A stretch of DNA of 64,000 bases from Clostridium saccharoperbutylacetonicum N1-4(HMT) (GTDB lineage Bacteria; Bacillota; Clostridia; Clostridiales; Clostridiaceae): positions 5,145,001 to 5,209,000 of the forward strand of contig NC_020291.1 in NCBI RefSeq assembly GCF_000340885.1, written 5' to 3'. Position 1 is the stretch's first letter. Every line of letters starts with the position of its first letter. A model generated the notes under the pieces. That model saw only the letters and a program-made list of their open reading frames with translations, had not been told where the DNA came from and did no database searches. This document shows, one piece after another, positions 10,596 through 19,780 of this stretch. The position numbers were made by a program, and so were the translations under genes.

Positions 10596-10677
10596 ATAAA
10601 TTCTCCTTATCTTTCAGAATAATTAGTTCTATCTTCAATTTATGGCTTACGGTCTTGAAATTCATTCATCCTCTAAC

Positions 10678-11430
10678 CTATATATAATCTTCTGGTTTAT
10701 AATTAATATGCACAACAATCAGACATATTATAGAGAGAAAAATCAATCCTAAAATAATTGCATTATAGTTTTCAAAATTATTATCATATATTACATTAAA
10801 ACTCGAATCTAATATCCACTTTATAGGTGATAAGTTTGAAACTTTACTAATAACTTTTCCTAAACTATCTACAGGAAAAAACATTCCAGAAAGTAGTGCT
10901 AAAACAGCTCCTATATCTGAAAGTATCATATTAGTAAGCTCCTCTTCCTTTATAATCACACATAATGCGCCTCCAATTGTAACTGTAAACAGCAAAAATG
11001 CCCAAAACAATCCTAGTATATATACAAAATTACTTCCACCAAAATTTACTAGTCCAAAATAATTCATCAATGACATATTTATAGAAACTGTTATTATCAT
11101 AAATAAATATGAACTTAGTATCTTAGACATGTAAATAGATATTTTTGAAACTGGTGCATAAGCTATCCTTATATTTCCCTGCCTTAACTTCTTTTCCAAA
11201 AAAGTGTTTGGAGTTATTGTAATAGACATAATTATTATATATATCATCATAGTAACGCCATAATAATCATAGGAGGTAATTCCCTCTCCTCCATAAAGAC
11301 TTGAAAATACGAAGCCAAATAACCCCAATAAAAGCCAAGGATAAATAACACATGCCATTACAACAACAGGCGTTGTAATTAAATTTTTAAAATCTTGCTT
11401 AATAAGCTTCCAAAAAACCATTTTATTCAC
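10678..11430 (-). CDS. ABC-2 type transporter permease (first subunit)
   Basis: A 250-residue permease with six predicted membrane helices and no large extracellular domain. It contains the EEELTNMILSD segment, parallel to EEESASML in its partner. The ATPase stop is only 2 bases upstream of its ATG, so the two are translationally coupled. An AGAGGTG ribosome site precedes ATG 11430. The second permease gene follows after 82 bases, so the exporter is probably a heterodimeric membrane domain. Confidence 0.86.
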   Translation of the reverse strand: MNKMVFWKLIKQDFKNLITTPVVVMACVIYPWLLLGLFGFVFSSLYGGEGITSYDYYGVTMMIYIIIMSITITPNTFLEKKLRQGNIRIAYAPVSKISIYMSKILSSYLFMIITVSINMSLMNYFGLVNFGGSNFVYILGLFWAFLLFTVTIGGALCVIIKEEELTNMILSDIGAVLALLSGMFFPVDSLGKVISKVSNLSPIKWILDSSFNVIYDNNFENYNAIILGLIFLSIICLIVVHINYKPEDYI

Positions 11431-11432
11431 CT

Positions 11433-12377
11433 CTAATCCCTTAAGTTTCTTCCTGTAAGCTTTAGAAATACCATTTCTAAGTTTCCTTCTTCGCTTGTTA
11501 TATGGCTTATTTTTATATTCCTTTCAATTAAGCCTAAAATAATCTTATCAAGATTTTCTATTTCCTTAATAGTTGTTATACTAAAACAATTCTCTGTAAG
11601 TTCAACTTTTTGAATTCCTTCTATTTCATATAAAAAATCAAACTTCATATTATCATTTTTCATAGACGATATTGATATTTTATAAACTCTTGTGTTTCTA
11701 TAACTTTCCATCAGTTCTGGTATTGTACCTTCTGCTATCTTTTTTCCTTTGTCCATTATTACTACTCTATCGGCTATCTCCTCAACCTCTTCCATATAAT
11801 GAGTTGTATAAATTATTGTAGTACCAGTATCTCTTAGTTTTTTAATTGATTCTAATATGTGATTTCTTGATTGCGGATCAATTCCTACAGTAGGCTCATC
11901 TAATATTAATATCTTTGGCTTATGAGCTATTGCACAAGCAATATTAAGTCTCCTCTTCATCCCTCCTGAAAAGGTTATTGGCTTGCTATTCTTTTTATCC
12001 TCTAGCCCAACCATCCTTAAAGCTTCTAATACAGCATCTTTAAGTTCTTTTCCTCTCAACCCATACAAGGATGTAAAAAATTCAATATTTTTATATGCAG
12101 ATATCTCTTCAAATATGGCAAGTTCCTGCGGCACTATGCCTAGCTGAGCTTTTATCCACCTTTTATTATCCTTTATGTCGCTTCCAAAGAATTTTATTTC
12201 GCCATCATCATGCTTTAATATGGTAGAAAGAATATTTATTGTTGTACTTTTTCCTGCCCCATTAGGTCCTAAAAATCCTAGTATCTCCCCTTTAAACAAA
12301 TTGAACTCTAATCCATTAACAGCCTTATTCTCCTTATAATATTTTATTAAATTTTTTACTTCTAATATTGTTTCCAT
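11433..12377 (-). CDS. ABC transporter ATP-binding protein (CcmA/DrrA type)
   Basis: A 314-residue ATPase of an ABC-2 exporter. It has Walker A GPNGAGKSTT, the Q-loop region GIVPQE, signature FSGGMKRR, Walker B ILILDEP followed by the D-loop, and a C-terminal DrrA-like extension of about 90 residues. The longest open frame starts at a GTG at 12386 inside the AGAGGTGAG ribosome site. ATG 12377 has correct spacing and is chosen. It is the first gene of a four-gene operon with two permeases and a MalT-type regulator. Confidence 0.93.
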   Translation of the reverse strand: METILEVKNLIKYYKENKAVNGLEFNLFKGEILGFLGPNGAGKSTTINILSTILKHDDGEIKFFGSDIKDNKRWIKAQLGIVPQELAIFEEISAYKNIEFFTSLYGLRGKELKDAVLEALRMVGLEDKKNSKPITFSGGMKRRLNIACAIAHKPKILILDEPTVGIDPQSRNHILESIKKLRDTGTTIIYTTHYMEEVEEIADRVVIMDKGKKIAEGTIPELMESYRNTRVYKISISSMKNDNMKFDFLYEIEGIQKVELTENCFSITTIKEIENLDKIILGLIERNIKISHITSEEGNLEMVFLKLTGRNLRD

Positions 12378-12513
12378 TAATCTCACCTCTTAAAACTATA
12401 TTACTCTCTAGTCCTTGTAGTTGTATTCAACCGAAAGGTTGATTTTAATATATTAAAAACCAGGACTGCCAAAGTTTATTTACTTATTCTTCCATTTTAT
12501 AATTTCATGCAAT

Positions 12514-12539
12514 AAAAAAAGCCTTAGATTTCTCTAAAA
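12514..12539 (-). terminator. Terminator of small membrane protein gene
   Basis: On the minus strand a 7-bp stem (complement of 12533-12539 with 12522-12528, one G-U pair) is followed by CTTTTTTT. It abuts the stop codon of the 80-residue gene. Confidence 0.6.
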
Positions 12540-12782
12540 CTATCTGTTCATAAGTTCTATAAAATTATCATGTCTCATTAAAAGTGAAAAATAAATGCTG
12601 AAAACTGCTAGAAATGAGTTTGCCATCGGTACAATACTTAAAATCACCAGGCTCATAATTACTTGCCAACAAAATTTATTATGTTTAAAGTCTATATTTT
12701 TCCTATTTATTAATACTCTAATTAGAAACAATAACAAAAATATGTAACTTAACAATGTTGATACAGAAAATAGAAATAACAT
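12540..12782 (-). CDS. Small hydrophobic membrane protein, unknown function
   Basis: 80 residues, not recognised. It has two strongly hydrophobic segments (about residues 3-24 and 41-68) separated by a basic loop (RKNIDFKHNK), suggesting a two-helix membrane protein. AAGGAG lies about 11 bases before ATG 12782, slightly long. A terminator directly follows the stop, which supports its being a real gene. It sits between the ABC operon and argS with no clear link to either. Confidence 0.5.
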   Translation of the reverse strand: MLFLFSVSTLLSYIFLLLFLIRVLINRKNIDFKHNKFCWQVIMSLVILSIVPMANSFLAVFSIYFSLLMRHDNFIELMNR

Positions 12783-12920
12783 ATGGAATCAAACTCCTTT
12801 GTCATAATATAAATTTATTTGTCTCTACTAGAATTATATACCTATATTCTCCTATTTACCAATTATTCAACTTTTTTATTACATTACCATTATTATCTTT
12901 ACTCTCCTTAAAATATATTA

Positions 12921-12959
12921 AAAAAACCTAAATATTATTAATATTTAATAATATTTAGG
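12921..12959 (-). terminator. Terminator of argS
   Basis: A 14-bp perfect stem (12927-12940 with 12946-12959) and a T6 tract on the minus strand, about 35 bases after the argS stop. Confidence 0.85.
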
Positions 12960-12992
12960 GTTGACGATTTAATAAAAATATCTTTTTTATTA

Positions 12993-14756
12993 TTACATTT
13001 TTTCAGGCACTTCCATGCCTAATAAATCTAAAGCAGTTTCTAAAATATTTACAGTTAAGGCTAATAGGTTAAGCCAAGAAACCTTCTTTTCCTTATCTTC
13101 TTCTGTTAATATTCTATTTTCATGATAGAATCTATTGAATAAATTTGATATTTCATAAATAAATTCACATAATCTATTAGGTGATTTATCCTTAAATGTG
13201 CTTTCAACAACAGAACTAAATCTTACAAATGCAAGCATTAAATCTCTTTCTACATCACTAGCGGGAACCTTAATTTCACTTGCAAAATCTCCAAGTTCTT
13301 CCTTAGCTTTATTAAGAATAGATTTTATTCTAACTGCTGTATATAAAATATATGGTCCTGTATTTCCTTCAAAAGAAGAGAATTTATCAATATCAAAAAT
13401 ATAATCCTTTGTAGGTATATTTGATAAATCTCCATATTTTAAAGCCGATAAACCAACTATTCTTGCTATTTCATCAACTTCATCTGCTGATATTCTATCA
13501 TTATCATTAAGTCTTTCTTTAACATTACCTTTTATTATAGAAATAAGATCTTGAAGTCTCATAACTCCACCTTCTCTTGTTTTAAAAGGCTTTCCGTCTT
13601 TCCCATTCATAGTTCCAAATCCAACAAATTCAAAGTTTAATTCATCACATACAATTTTAGTCTTTCTAGCACATCTGAAAACCTGCTCAAAGTGTAAGCC
13701 TTGACGCTTATCAACTACATATATAATTTCCTTTGGATTATAATCCCTAACTCTTTCAATTATAGTTGCTAAATCAGTTGTTCCATAAAGTGATGCCCCA
13801 TCTGACTTTTGTATTATAATTGGAGGCATTGGTTTCTTGTCTGTTTCCTCTTCTACTTCTATTACAAGAGCACCTTCACTTACATGAGTATAATTATTAT
13901 CGTTGAAATATTTGATCATATCTTCTATATAAGGGTTTGCATCACTTTCACCCTTCCATAAATCAAACTCAACGTTAAGAGCTGCATAATTCCTTTTTAA
14001 ATCAGAAACTGAAACATTAATTATATGCTTCCAAAGAGCTATATACCCTTTTTTTCCTTCTTGAAGTTCTGCTGTCGCCTTTTTAGCTAAAGCCATTGCT
14101 TCTTCATCACTCTTAGCAAGCTTGCTTGCAGCTGGATAAATATCCTCAAGTTCATCAATTGTAAATGGTGCTGCTTCTGGATATTCTCCAGTAAAGTTTT
14201 CATCAAAATATGGAAGCTCTGGATGTCTTCTTTGAACTTCTGTAATAACCATACCTATTTGAAGACCCCAGTCTCCTAAATGAACATCGCCTACTACTGA
14301 GTGACCTAAATATCTTCCAATTCTCTTTATTGATTCCCCAATAATAGCAGAACGTAAATGTCCAACGTGTAATGGTTTAGCAATATTAGCTCCGCCGTAA
14401 TCCACTACTATAGTCATAGGTTTTTCAGCAACTGTACATCCAAACTTCTCATCTTTGTAGATATCGTTTATGTAGTTAGTTAAGAAGCCATCTTTTATAT
14501 TTATGTTAATAAAACCAGGTGCAACAGCAGTAATATCTGCAAAAACTTCTTCTTGTTTTAAGACTTCTGCAACTTCATTCGCTATTGCTATTGGTGCTTT
14601 CTTATAAACCTTTGCTGCTTTTAATGCACCGTTACATTGATATTGACATAAGTCAGGTCTGTTTGATATTTCTACCTTACCATATTCCTTATCATAACCT
14701 AAGCTTTCAAAGTTAGCTTGAACTAATTCGGTTAATTGGATAACTAAATTTTTCAT
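12993..14756 (-). CDS. argS: Arginyl-tRNA synthetase
   Basis: A 587-residue class I aminoacyl-tRNA synthetase that charges tRNA-Arg with arginine. Visible features: the N-terminal Add1 domain (about 1-110), the HIGH-type motif HVGH at residues 130-133 (AKPLHVGHLRSA), a KMSKS-like loop at GKPFKTREGG, the ArgRS-typical LGDWGLQ region and a C-terminal anticodon-binding helical domain ending GMEVPEKM. The ribosome site is AGGAGG before ATG 14756. It is monocistronic with a consensus promoter and an intrinsic terminator inside the leader, so expression is probably attenuated. Confidence 0.98.
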   Translation of the reverse strand: MKNLVIQLTELVQANFESLGYDKEYGKVEISNRPDLCQYQCNGALKAAKVYKKAPIAIANEVAEVLKQEEVFADITAVAPGFININIKDGFLTNYINDIYKDEKFGCTVAEKPMTIVVDYGGANIAKPLHVGHLRSAIIGESIKRIGRYLGHSVVGDVHLGDWGLQIGMVITEVQRRHPELPYFDENFTGEYPEAAPFTIDELEDIYPAASKLAKSDEEAMALAKKATAELQEGKKGYIALWKHIINVSVSDLKRNYAALNVEFDLWKGESDANPYIEDMIKYFNDNNYTHVSEGALVIEVEEETDKKPMPPIIIQKSDGASLYGTTDLATIIERVRDYNPKEIIYVVDKRQGLHFEQVFRCARKTKIVCDELNFEFVGFGTMNGKDGKPFKTREGGVMRLQDLISIIKGNVKERLNDNDRISADEVDEIARIVGLSALKYGDLSNIPTKDYIFDIDKFSSFEGNTGPYILYTAVRIKSILNKAKEELGDFASEIKVPASDVERDLMLAFVRFSSVVESTFKDKSPNRLCEFIYEISNLFNRFYHENRILTEEDKEKKVSWLNLLALTVNILETALDLLGMEVPEKM

Positions 14757-14840
14757 TGAAACCTCCTAAAATTACTAATATTTAAGTATTCTCAAAAAAT
14801 ACATTACAATCTTTATTTGTTTTTGAAGATACTAAAAATC

Positions 14841-14868
14841 AAAAAAGTCTCTTATGGATATAAGAGAC
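14841..14868 (-). terminator. Leader terminator (attenuator candidate) upstream of argS
   Basis: A perfect 9-bp stem GTCTCTTAT/ATAAGAGAC (14847-14855 with 14860-14868) with a 4-nt loop. It is followed on the minus strand by six T and a T-rich run. It lies between the argS promoter and argS, about 85 bases before the start codon, so read-through would be needed for expression. Confidence 0.75.
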
Positions 14869-14926
14869 AAATAATCTGTTAATAACTCCCTTTGATTCAC
14901 AAAAATGAATCTGCAATAATAAATTA

Positions 14927-14955
14927 ATTGTAATGCTAAGAGGCTTTTCTGTCAA
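14927..14955 (-). promoter_or_regulatory. argS promoter
   Basis: TTGACA (complement of 14950-14955), 17-base spacer, TACAAT (complement of 14927-14932). A near-consensus sigma-A promoter; transcription should begin near 14920. Confidence 0.75.
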
Positions 14956-15148
14956 GAATTGAACATATTATTCTTACTTTTTGTATATATATTACAATTG
15001 TCAATTTATAATCAATATTGATTTCCTATTGAAATCTTTAAGCTTTAGAGAATTAGTTTTACTGTATATAATATTAAAATCACTTTCATTTTTTCTTTAA
15101 TATTATATAATATTAACATAATGTATTTTTAGGGAGGTTTAGTTTTTT

Positions 15149-15613
15149 ATGAATAATGTTCTAACTGAAGAAAATATTAAAAAGCTAAGAGAAGAGTTAG
15201 ATTATAGAATGACTGTAAAAAGAGCTGAAATTGCAAAAGAAAAATTGGTAGCTGCAGCACATGGTGATAGATCTGAAAATGCTGAATATAAAGAGGCCTG
15301 TAGAAACTACAGGGAAAATGATAATAGAATTCAATATTTATTAACTATGATTTCAACAGCAACCGTAATTGATGATACAGATTTAGATACATCAGTCCTT
15401 GGCATTAACAGCAAGGCTAAAATTAGATTTGTAGAAGATGGTGATGAAGCTATTATAAGTCTAGTAACAACTATGGATTTAGATCCTGAAAATATGCTAA
15501 TAAGCATAGAATCTGATTTAGGAAAAGCTCTATCTGGGAAAAAAGTTGGAGATATTGCCGAAGTCAATGCTCCAGGTGAAAAATACACAGTTGAAATATT
15601 AGAAATACTATAG
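15149..15613 (+). CDS. greA: Transcription elongation factor GreA
   Basis: 154 residues (family about 157). An N-terminal antiparallel coiled coil (about 1-75) contains the tip with acidic residues (HGDRSENAEYKEA). The C-terminal FKBP-like domain ends GEKYTVEILEI. It enters the RNA polymerase secondary channel and stimulates cleavage of backtracked RNA. AGGGAGGT precedes ATG 15149. It is monocistronic and divergent from argS. Confidence 0.95.
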   Translation: MNNVLTEENIKKLREELDYRMTVKRAEIAKEKLVAAAHGDRSENAEYKEACRNYRENDNRIQYLLTMISTATVIDDTDLDTSVLGINSKAKIRFVEDGDEAIISLVTTMDLDPENMLISIESDLGKALSGKKVGDIAEVNAPGEKYTVEILEIL

Positions 15614-15674
15614 TTTTATAATTAAGTTTTATTTTTTGATGCTAATAAAATATCTGTACAAAATTAAAAACAAC

Positions 15675-15726
15675 TAATGATGAGTGAAAAATAATCCCAC
15701 TCAAGATTATTTTTCACTCATCATTA
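15675..15726. terminator. Bidirectional terminator
   Basis: A 22-bp perfect inverted repeat (15675-15696 with 15705-15726) with an 8-nt loop between convergent greA and the XRE gene. T-rich DNA follows on the plus strand. Confidence 0.85.
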
Positions 15727-15738
15727 ATTTTCCATACC

Positions 15739-16419
15739 TCATTTGATTTCTCCACCATGAAAAAAGCATTCATATACCTTAGTATCTTCAAAATAGATTT
15801 CTTCATGTCCTTGAAACCATTCAAATTCACCATTTATAATACAATGATACTTATATTGTCCATTTTGATAAATAATAGGTCCCCTGTATGGATTTTCTTT
15901 AGAAACTAAGCTCAAAGCTTCCTTTAAAAAACTACCTGAGAACCTCTCCTCTAAAACCCTTCCCATATAATTCATTGACCAAAATGGAATTTCATCTTTC
16001 CATAAAGCCTCTTCACCTGCGAATTGTTCTCCACCTAAATATGTATCTATATATTTTAAGCTTCCTTCTAAATATTCCAAATCATGTGAATTTGGCCTAG
16101 ACGGTCTGATTTCTGGACCTTTTCCTGCATATGTTGCCTTTTTAGCTTTACATAAAAAGGTAATTATTTCTTCATTTATTGGCTTCTCTTTATTTTCCTT
16201 TATACATAATCGGCAATTTTCTTCATAATCATTAACCAATTTATCAATACTTACTTTAAAAAATTCACTCAGTAAAATTAAGTTTGCAATATCTGGATAA
16301 GAGTGTCCAACTTCCCATTTTGCCACCGCTTGTCTTGATATCCCTAAGAATTCCGCTAATTTTTCTTGTGATAATCCTTTTGCTTTTCTAAGTGTTTGTA
16401 ACTGTTCTTGAAAACTCAT
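15739..16419 (-). CDS. XRE-family regulator with DUF5680 C-terminal domain
   Basis: 226 residues. An N-terminal helix-turn-helix of the Cro/C1 type (residues 5-60; LRKAKGLSQEKLAEFLGISR) is followed by a C-terminal domain matching the DUF5680 pattern (KKATYAGKG, LKYIDTYLGGEQFAGEEALW, FWSMNYMGRV, NGEFEWFQGHEEI). DUF5680 resembles a small sensory or enzymatic domain of unknown function. GGGGTGGAT precedes ATG 16419. No obvious target operon adjoins it. A ligand-responsive repressor is likely but not shown. Confidence 0.85.
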   Translation of the reverse strand: MSFQEQLQTLRKAKGLSQEKLAEFLGISRQAVAKWEVGHSYPDIANLILLSEFFKVSIDKLVNDYEENCRLCIKENKEKPINEEIITFLCKAKKATYAGKGPEIRPSRPNSHDLEYLEGSLKYIDTYLGGEQFAGEEALWKDEIPFWSMNYMGRVLEERFSGSFLKEALSLVSKENPYRGPIIYQNGQYKYHCIINGEFEWFQGHEEIYFEDTKVYECFFHGGEIK

Positions 16420-16512
16420 CTTATATCCACCCCCATTATGAGTATACTTTGAATATTATCATATTTCTATCAAACAAATATAACAATCTTGTCAACTAAT
16501 AGTTGCTTTTTC

Positions 16513-16555
16513 AAAAATTAAACTCACATTAATGTATTGATACATCATTGTGAGT
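16513..16555 (-). terminator. Terminator of ptsG-glcT operon
   Basis: A hairpin (16522-16537 with 16540-16555, two mismatches) followed on the minus strand by a TTTAATTTTTG tract, about 90 bases after the glcT stop. Confidence 0.6.
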
Positions 16556-16646
16556 CCTATTATTGTTATAATTTATACCTTCACTTATTTTATACAGAAG
16601 TATTTAATAGAAGTTATTCGTCTAATTTTAATCAAATAAAGCCCTA

Positions 16647-17480
16647 TTACTCTGATTCATCAGAAAATACTCTTTCAATATGCATAGCAAGATAACCAAT
16701 CTCTACAGCTTTAAAATCTTTTTTTAATTCACTGCCTAATTTCTTACATATTCCTTCTGCTATTGCAAATGATCTTGGGAATCTTTCACTTATATAGTCA
16801 TTCATATCAAGCTTTATTTCTTCACCTTTTAATATTCTTGCAGCCATGTATTTAATATGACTCATAAGACGATTATAAGATAAGGATTCAATATCAATCT
16901 TCTTTCCAATACTATCTTCTATGGATGTGATACATGATCTAACAAGAATTGCTATTTCCATTGCCTGCGACACTTTCTCGTTGCCTAAACTTGAATGAAT
17001 ATGGATTGCTATATACCCTATCTCATCTTCATTTATCTCTACACCTACTAGATCTTTTATAATATCTTTCCCTTTGTAGGCCACCTCATATTCTTCTGGA
17101 AATAGTGCTTTAATATCTTGTGTGAATGGATTACTAATTTCTTCTTTATTTATTATTCTTTTTACCGCAAATGAAATATGATCAGCAAGAGGAAATAAAA
17201 TGTTAGCATCAATCTTTTTAAATTTCTTTTCTGCTTCTAAAATGATTGAACTTGCAATTTCTAAGAACTCAGACTCTATATCATTAATTAAATCTTTTAA
17301 TGGGCCTCTCTCTGTTTGTTGCTGCAAAAGATATATACTTGAATTATCAGGTGCTTCCATACGTTCATTTACTTTTTTACCAAAACCTATGCCTTTTCCA
17401 AGCAAAATGTATTCTTTATTAGTATCCATGTTGATTGCAAGCACACCATTATTATTTAGTGCTTTTATCACTCTGAACAT
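16647..17480 (-). CDS. glcT: PRD-type transcription antiterminator (GlcT/LicT family)
   Basis: 277 residues. An N-terminal RNA-binding CAT domain (about 1-58; GVLAINMDTNKEYILLGKGI, then GFGKK) is followed by two PTS regulation domains, PRD1 (about 65-170, with ADHISFAV and YIAIHIHSSL) and PRD2 (about 172-277, with YLAMHIERV). It binds a ribonucleic antiterminator in a leader RNA and is controlled by PTS phosphorylation of its PRD histidines. It lies 23 bases downstream of ptsG in the same operon. A matching target lies in the ptsG leader, so it most likely autoactivates ptsG-glcT when glucose is present. Confidence 0.92.
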   Translation of the reverse strand: MFRVIKALNNNGVLAINMDTNKEYILLGKGIGFGKKVNERMEAPDNSSIYLLQQQTERGPLKDLINDIESEFLEIASSIILEAEKKFKKIDANILFPLADHISFAVKRIINKEEISNPFTQDIKALFPEEYEVAYKGKDIIKDLVGVEINEDEIGYIAIHIHSSLGNEKVSQAMEIAILVRSCITSIEDSIGKKIDIESLSYNRLMSHIKYMAARILKGEEIKLDMNDYISERFPRSFAIAEGICKKLGSELKKDFKAVEIGYLAMHIERVFSDESE

Positions 17481-17503
17481 CTTATTCCTCCTCCTTATAT
17501 ATT

Positions 17504-19627
17504 TTATTCTAATATATCAACTGCAATTAAAGCTTCTCCCATTTTTACTTCACCAATTTTTAATAACCGTACTTTTTGCTTTCTGCTTAATGTAGTACAA
17601 ATACATGGTGATATAATTGATGGCGCATTGTTTTCTATAAATTCTAAGTCAAAGCTTAATAACTTGTCACCAGCTTTTACTTTATCACCATCTTTTACAA
17701 AAGTTTGAAAGCCTTTACCATCAAGTCTTACTGTATCTATTCCAATGTGTATAAGTAATTCAATTCCATCAGCTACGGTTACTCCAACTGCATGCTTTGA
17801 AGGGAATACAAAACTTATCATCCCATCTGCTGGCGCTACAACTATACCCTCACTTGGAATAACTACTGCTCCATCTCCCATCATTTTGCTTGCAAAAGCT
17901 TCATCCGGTGCCTCAGATAAATCTTTAGCTTCACCTGTTAATGGACTATTTAATATTATTGTATTAATAATTTTTCCTTGAATTTCTTTTTCATCAGCTT
18001 TTTCTTTTTCTAATACTGTATCCATTATAACTTCTTCATTTGGAGCTGTAATTAAATACTCCTCTAAATTTGATTTAATAACAGTTACCATTGGTCCATA
18101 TATAATCTGAACCCCTGTACCTTTATGAACTACCCCTGATGCGCCAGTTTGTTTTAATAATGCCACATCAACCAATTCAGATTTATGTACTGTGCAACGT
18201 AATCTAGTAGCACAACAATCAATATCTGAAATGTTCTTTTTTCCACCAAGTGCTCTGCAAACCATGGCTGAAAATACATCTTCAACATTTTCACTTTGAG
18301 AATTTTTCTTAGCATTTACATCGCTTCTTGTATACAATTTAACTTCCTCAGCGTCCTCACGACCTGGAGTTTTTAAATCAAATTTCTTAATTAGAAATGT
18401 AAACAATACATAGTATACCACAAAATATCCAATCCCTACAATAACAACCCATATCCAACTTGTTTTAGCATTTCCTTGTAATATACCAAATAAAAACAAA
18501 TCAATAAATCCACCTGAAAATGTCATGCCTACGCCAACACCACACATGTGCATTAACATATATGCAGCTCCTGCAAATATACAATGAATTCCATATAATG
18601 CTGGTGCAACAAATAAGAATGTAAATTCAATTGGTTCTGTAATCCCAGTAAGCATTGAAGTTAAAGCTGCTGATAATAACAATCCACCAACTACTTTTCT
18701 CTTTTCTGGTTTAGCACATTGATACATTGCAAGTGCTGCCCCAGGCAAACCAAATATCATTAGTGGAAACTTACCCGACATAAATCTTGTTGCTGAAACG
18801 CTGAAGTGTGTTATTCCTGGAGTTCCAAGCTCTGCAAAGAATATATTTTGCGCACCTTCAATAACTTTACCACCAACTTCTGCTGTCCCACCAACTGCTG
18901 TTTGCCAGAATGGTAAATAGAATACATGATGAAGTCCAAAAGGTATTAATAAACGTTCCATTAACCCATAAACCCAAGTTCCAGCATAGCCTGATGCAAG
19001 TACTATACTTCCAACTTTATAAATACATCCTTGAACTGGTGGCCAAATATAAAACATTAAAATTCCGACAATTAAATAAACTATAGAACTAATAATAGGT
19101 ACAAACCTTGTTCCACCAAAGAATGATAATACTTGTGGAAATTTAATTTTATAATACTTGTTATGTAATACAGCAGTTCCAAGCCCTACAATAATACCAC
19201 CAAAAACACCCATTTGTAATGAAGTAATACCCAGTACTGATACTGTTGCCCCAGTTAACATTGCCTCAGAACCACCATGAATTTTAATCATAGCACCAAG
19301 TGACGCATGCATTATGAGAAATGCAATACCAGCAGCTAAAGCTGCAACTTCTTTTTCTTTTTTAGACATACCAATTGCAACGCCTATTGCAAATATTAAA
19401 GATAAGTTATTGAATACTATATTTCCTGCATCATTCATTACTAAAAGAAGGGCATTAATAATTGTACCAGGACCTATTAACTCAGTAAGTCCATAGGCAT
19501 CAAGCATTGTACTATTTGTAAACGACCCACCAATTCCTAAAAAAAGACCTGCCACTGGTAAAATCGCGATTGGAAGCATAAATGCTCTTCCTACACGTTG
19601 CAAAACACCAAAAATCTTCTCTTTCAT
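17504..19627 (-). CDS. ptsG: PTS glucose-family transporter, EIICBA
   Basis: A 707-residue three-domain phosphotransferase permease that imports and phosphorylates glucose. EIIC (about 1-420) has multiple membrane helices and the GITEPIEF sugar motif (residues 328-335). EIIB (about 445-525) has its phospho-cysteine at C472 (CATRLRC). EIIA (about 555-707) has active-site H627 (HIGIDTVRL). Domain order and length match Gram-positive PtsG. The GGAG ribosome site precedes ATG 19627. It is preceded by a strong promoter, an RNA antiterminator and a terminator, and followed by glcT. N-acetylglucosamine specificity is possible, but the glcT context favours glucose. Confidence 0.93.
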   Translation of the reverse strand: MKEKIFGVLQRVGRAFMLPIAILPVAGLFLGIGGSFTNSTMLDAYGLTELIGPGTIINALLLVMNDAGNIVFNNLSLIFAIGVAIGMSKKEKEVAALAAGIAFLIMHASLGAMIKIHGGSEAMLTGATVSVLGITSLQMGVFGGIIVGLGTAVLHNKYYKIKFPQVLSFFGGTRFVPIISSIVYLIVGILMFYIWPPVQGCIYKVGSIVLASGYAGTWVYGLMERLLIPFGLHHVFYLPFWQTAVGGTAEVGGKVIEGAQNIFFAELGTPGITHFSVSATRFMSGKFPLMIFGLPGAALAMYQCAKPEKRKVVGGLLLSAALTSMLTGITEPIEFTFLFVAPALYGIHCIFAGAAYMLMHMCGVGVGMTFSGGFIDLFLFGILQGNAKTSWIWVVIVGIGYFVVYYVLFTFLIKKFDLKTPGREDAEEVKLYTRSDVNAKKNSQSENVEDVFSAMVCRALGGKKNISDIDCCATRLRCTVHKSELVDVALLKQTGASGVVHKGTGVQIIYGPMVTVIKSNLEEYLITAPNEEVIMDTVLEKEKADEKEIQGKIINTIILNSPLTGEAKDLSEAPDEAFASKMMGDGAVVIPSEGIVVAPADGMISFVFPSKHAVGVTVADGIELLIHIGIDTVRLDGKGFQTFVKDGDKVKAGDKLLSFDLEFIENNAPSIISPCICTTLSRKQKVRLLKIGEVKMGEALIAVDILE

Positions 19628-19692
19628 TGTTTTCTCCTTTTTACTTTATTAGGTTTCTTTAACTTAGGGTGTTTTTTCTGCCTTTCGCGCGC

Positions 19693-19745
19693 AAAAAAGC
19701 ATCAACCAACATAAACATCCTAAAATATTCACGTATAGTTAATGC
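19693..19745 (-). terminator. ptsG leader terminator
   Basis: On the minus strand GCATTAAC (complement of 19738-19745) pairs with GTTGATGC (complement of 19699-19706, one G-U), followed by six T. Its 5' arm is shared with the antiterminator element, the standard mutually exclusive arrangement. Confidence 0.75.
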
Positions 19746-19767
19746 CTACCTGTCAGTTACACACTAT
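19735..19767 (-). promoter_or_regulatory. Ribonucleic antiterminator (RAT), GlcT target
   Basis: The minus-strand RNA forms a lower stem ATAGT/ACTAT enclosing GTGTAACTG and CAGGTAGGCATTA. This resembles the GTGTTACTG...CAGGCAT core of ptsG-type RAT sites as I remember them. It begins about 7 bases from the predicted transcription start and overlaps the 5' arm of the terminator, so GlcT binding would block termination. Confidence 0.7.
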
Positions 19768-19780
19768 CTCATTATGAGAA

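Larger units (their letters stand above)
14757..15148. other. argS leader and greA upstream region
   Basis: 392 bases between divergent argS and greA. On the minus strand they contain the argS promoter, a small hairpin (GATTCA/TGAATC at 14894-14899 and 14906-14911) and the leader terminator. No T-box consensus (AGGGTGG...ACCGCG) is seen, and the stretch from promoter to terminator (about 75 nt) is too short for one. The plus side carries the greA ribosome site AGGGAGGT. Confidence 0.6.

Noticed and set aside
14757..14920. T-box riboswitch for argS
   Set aside because: Leader too short and the AGGGTGG...ACCGCG core is missing; kept only as an attenuator.
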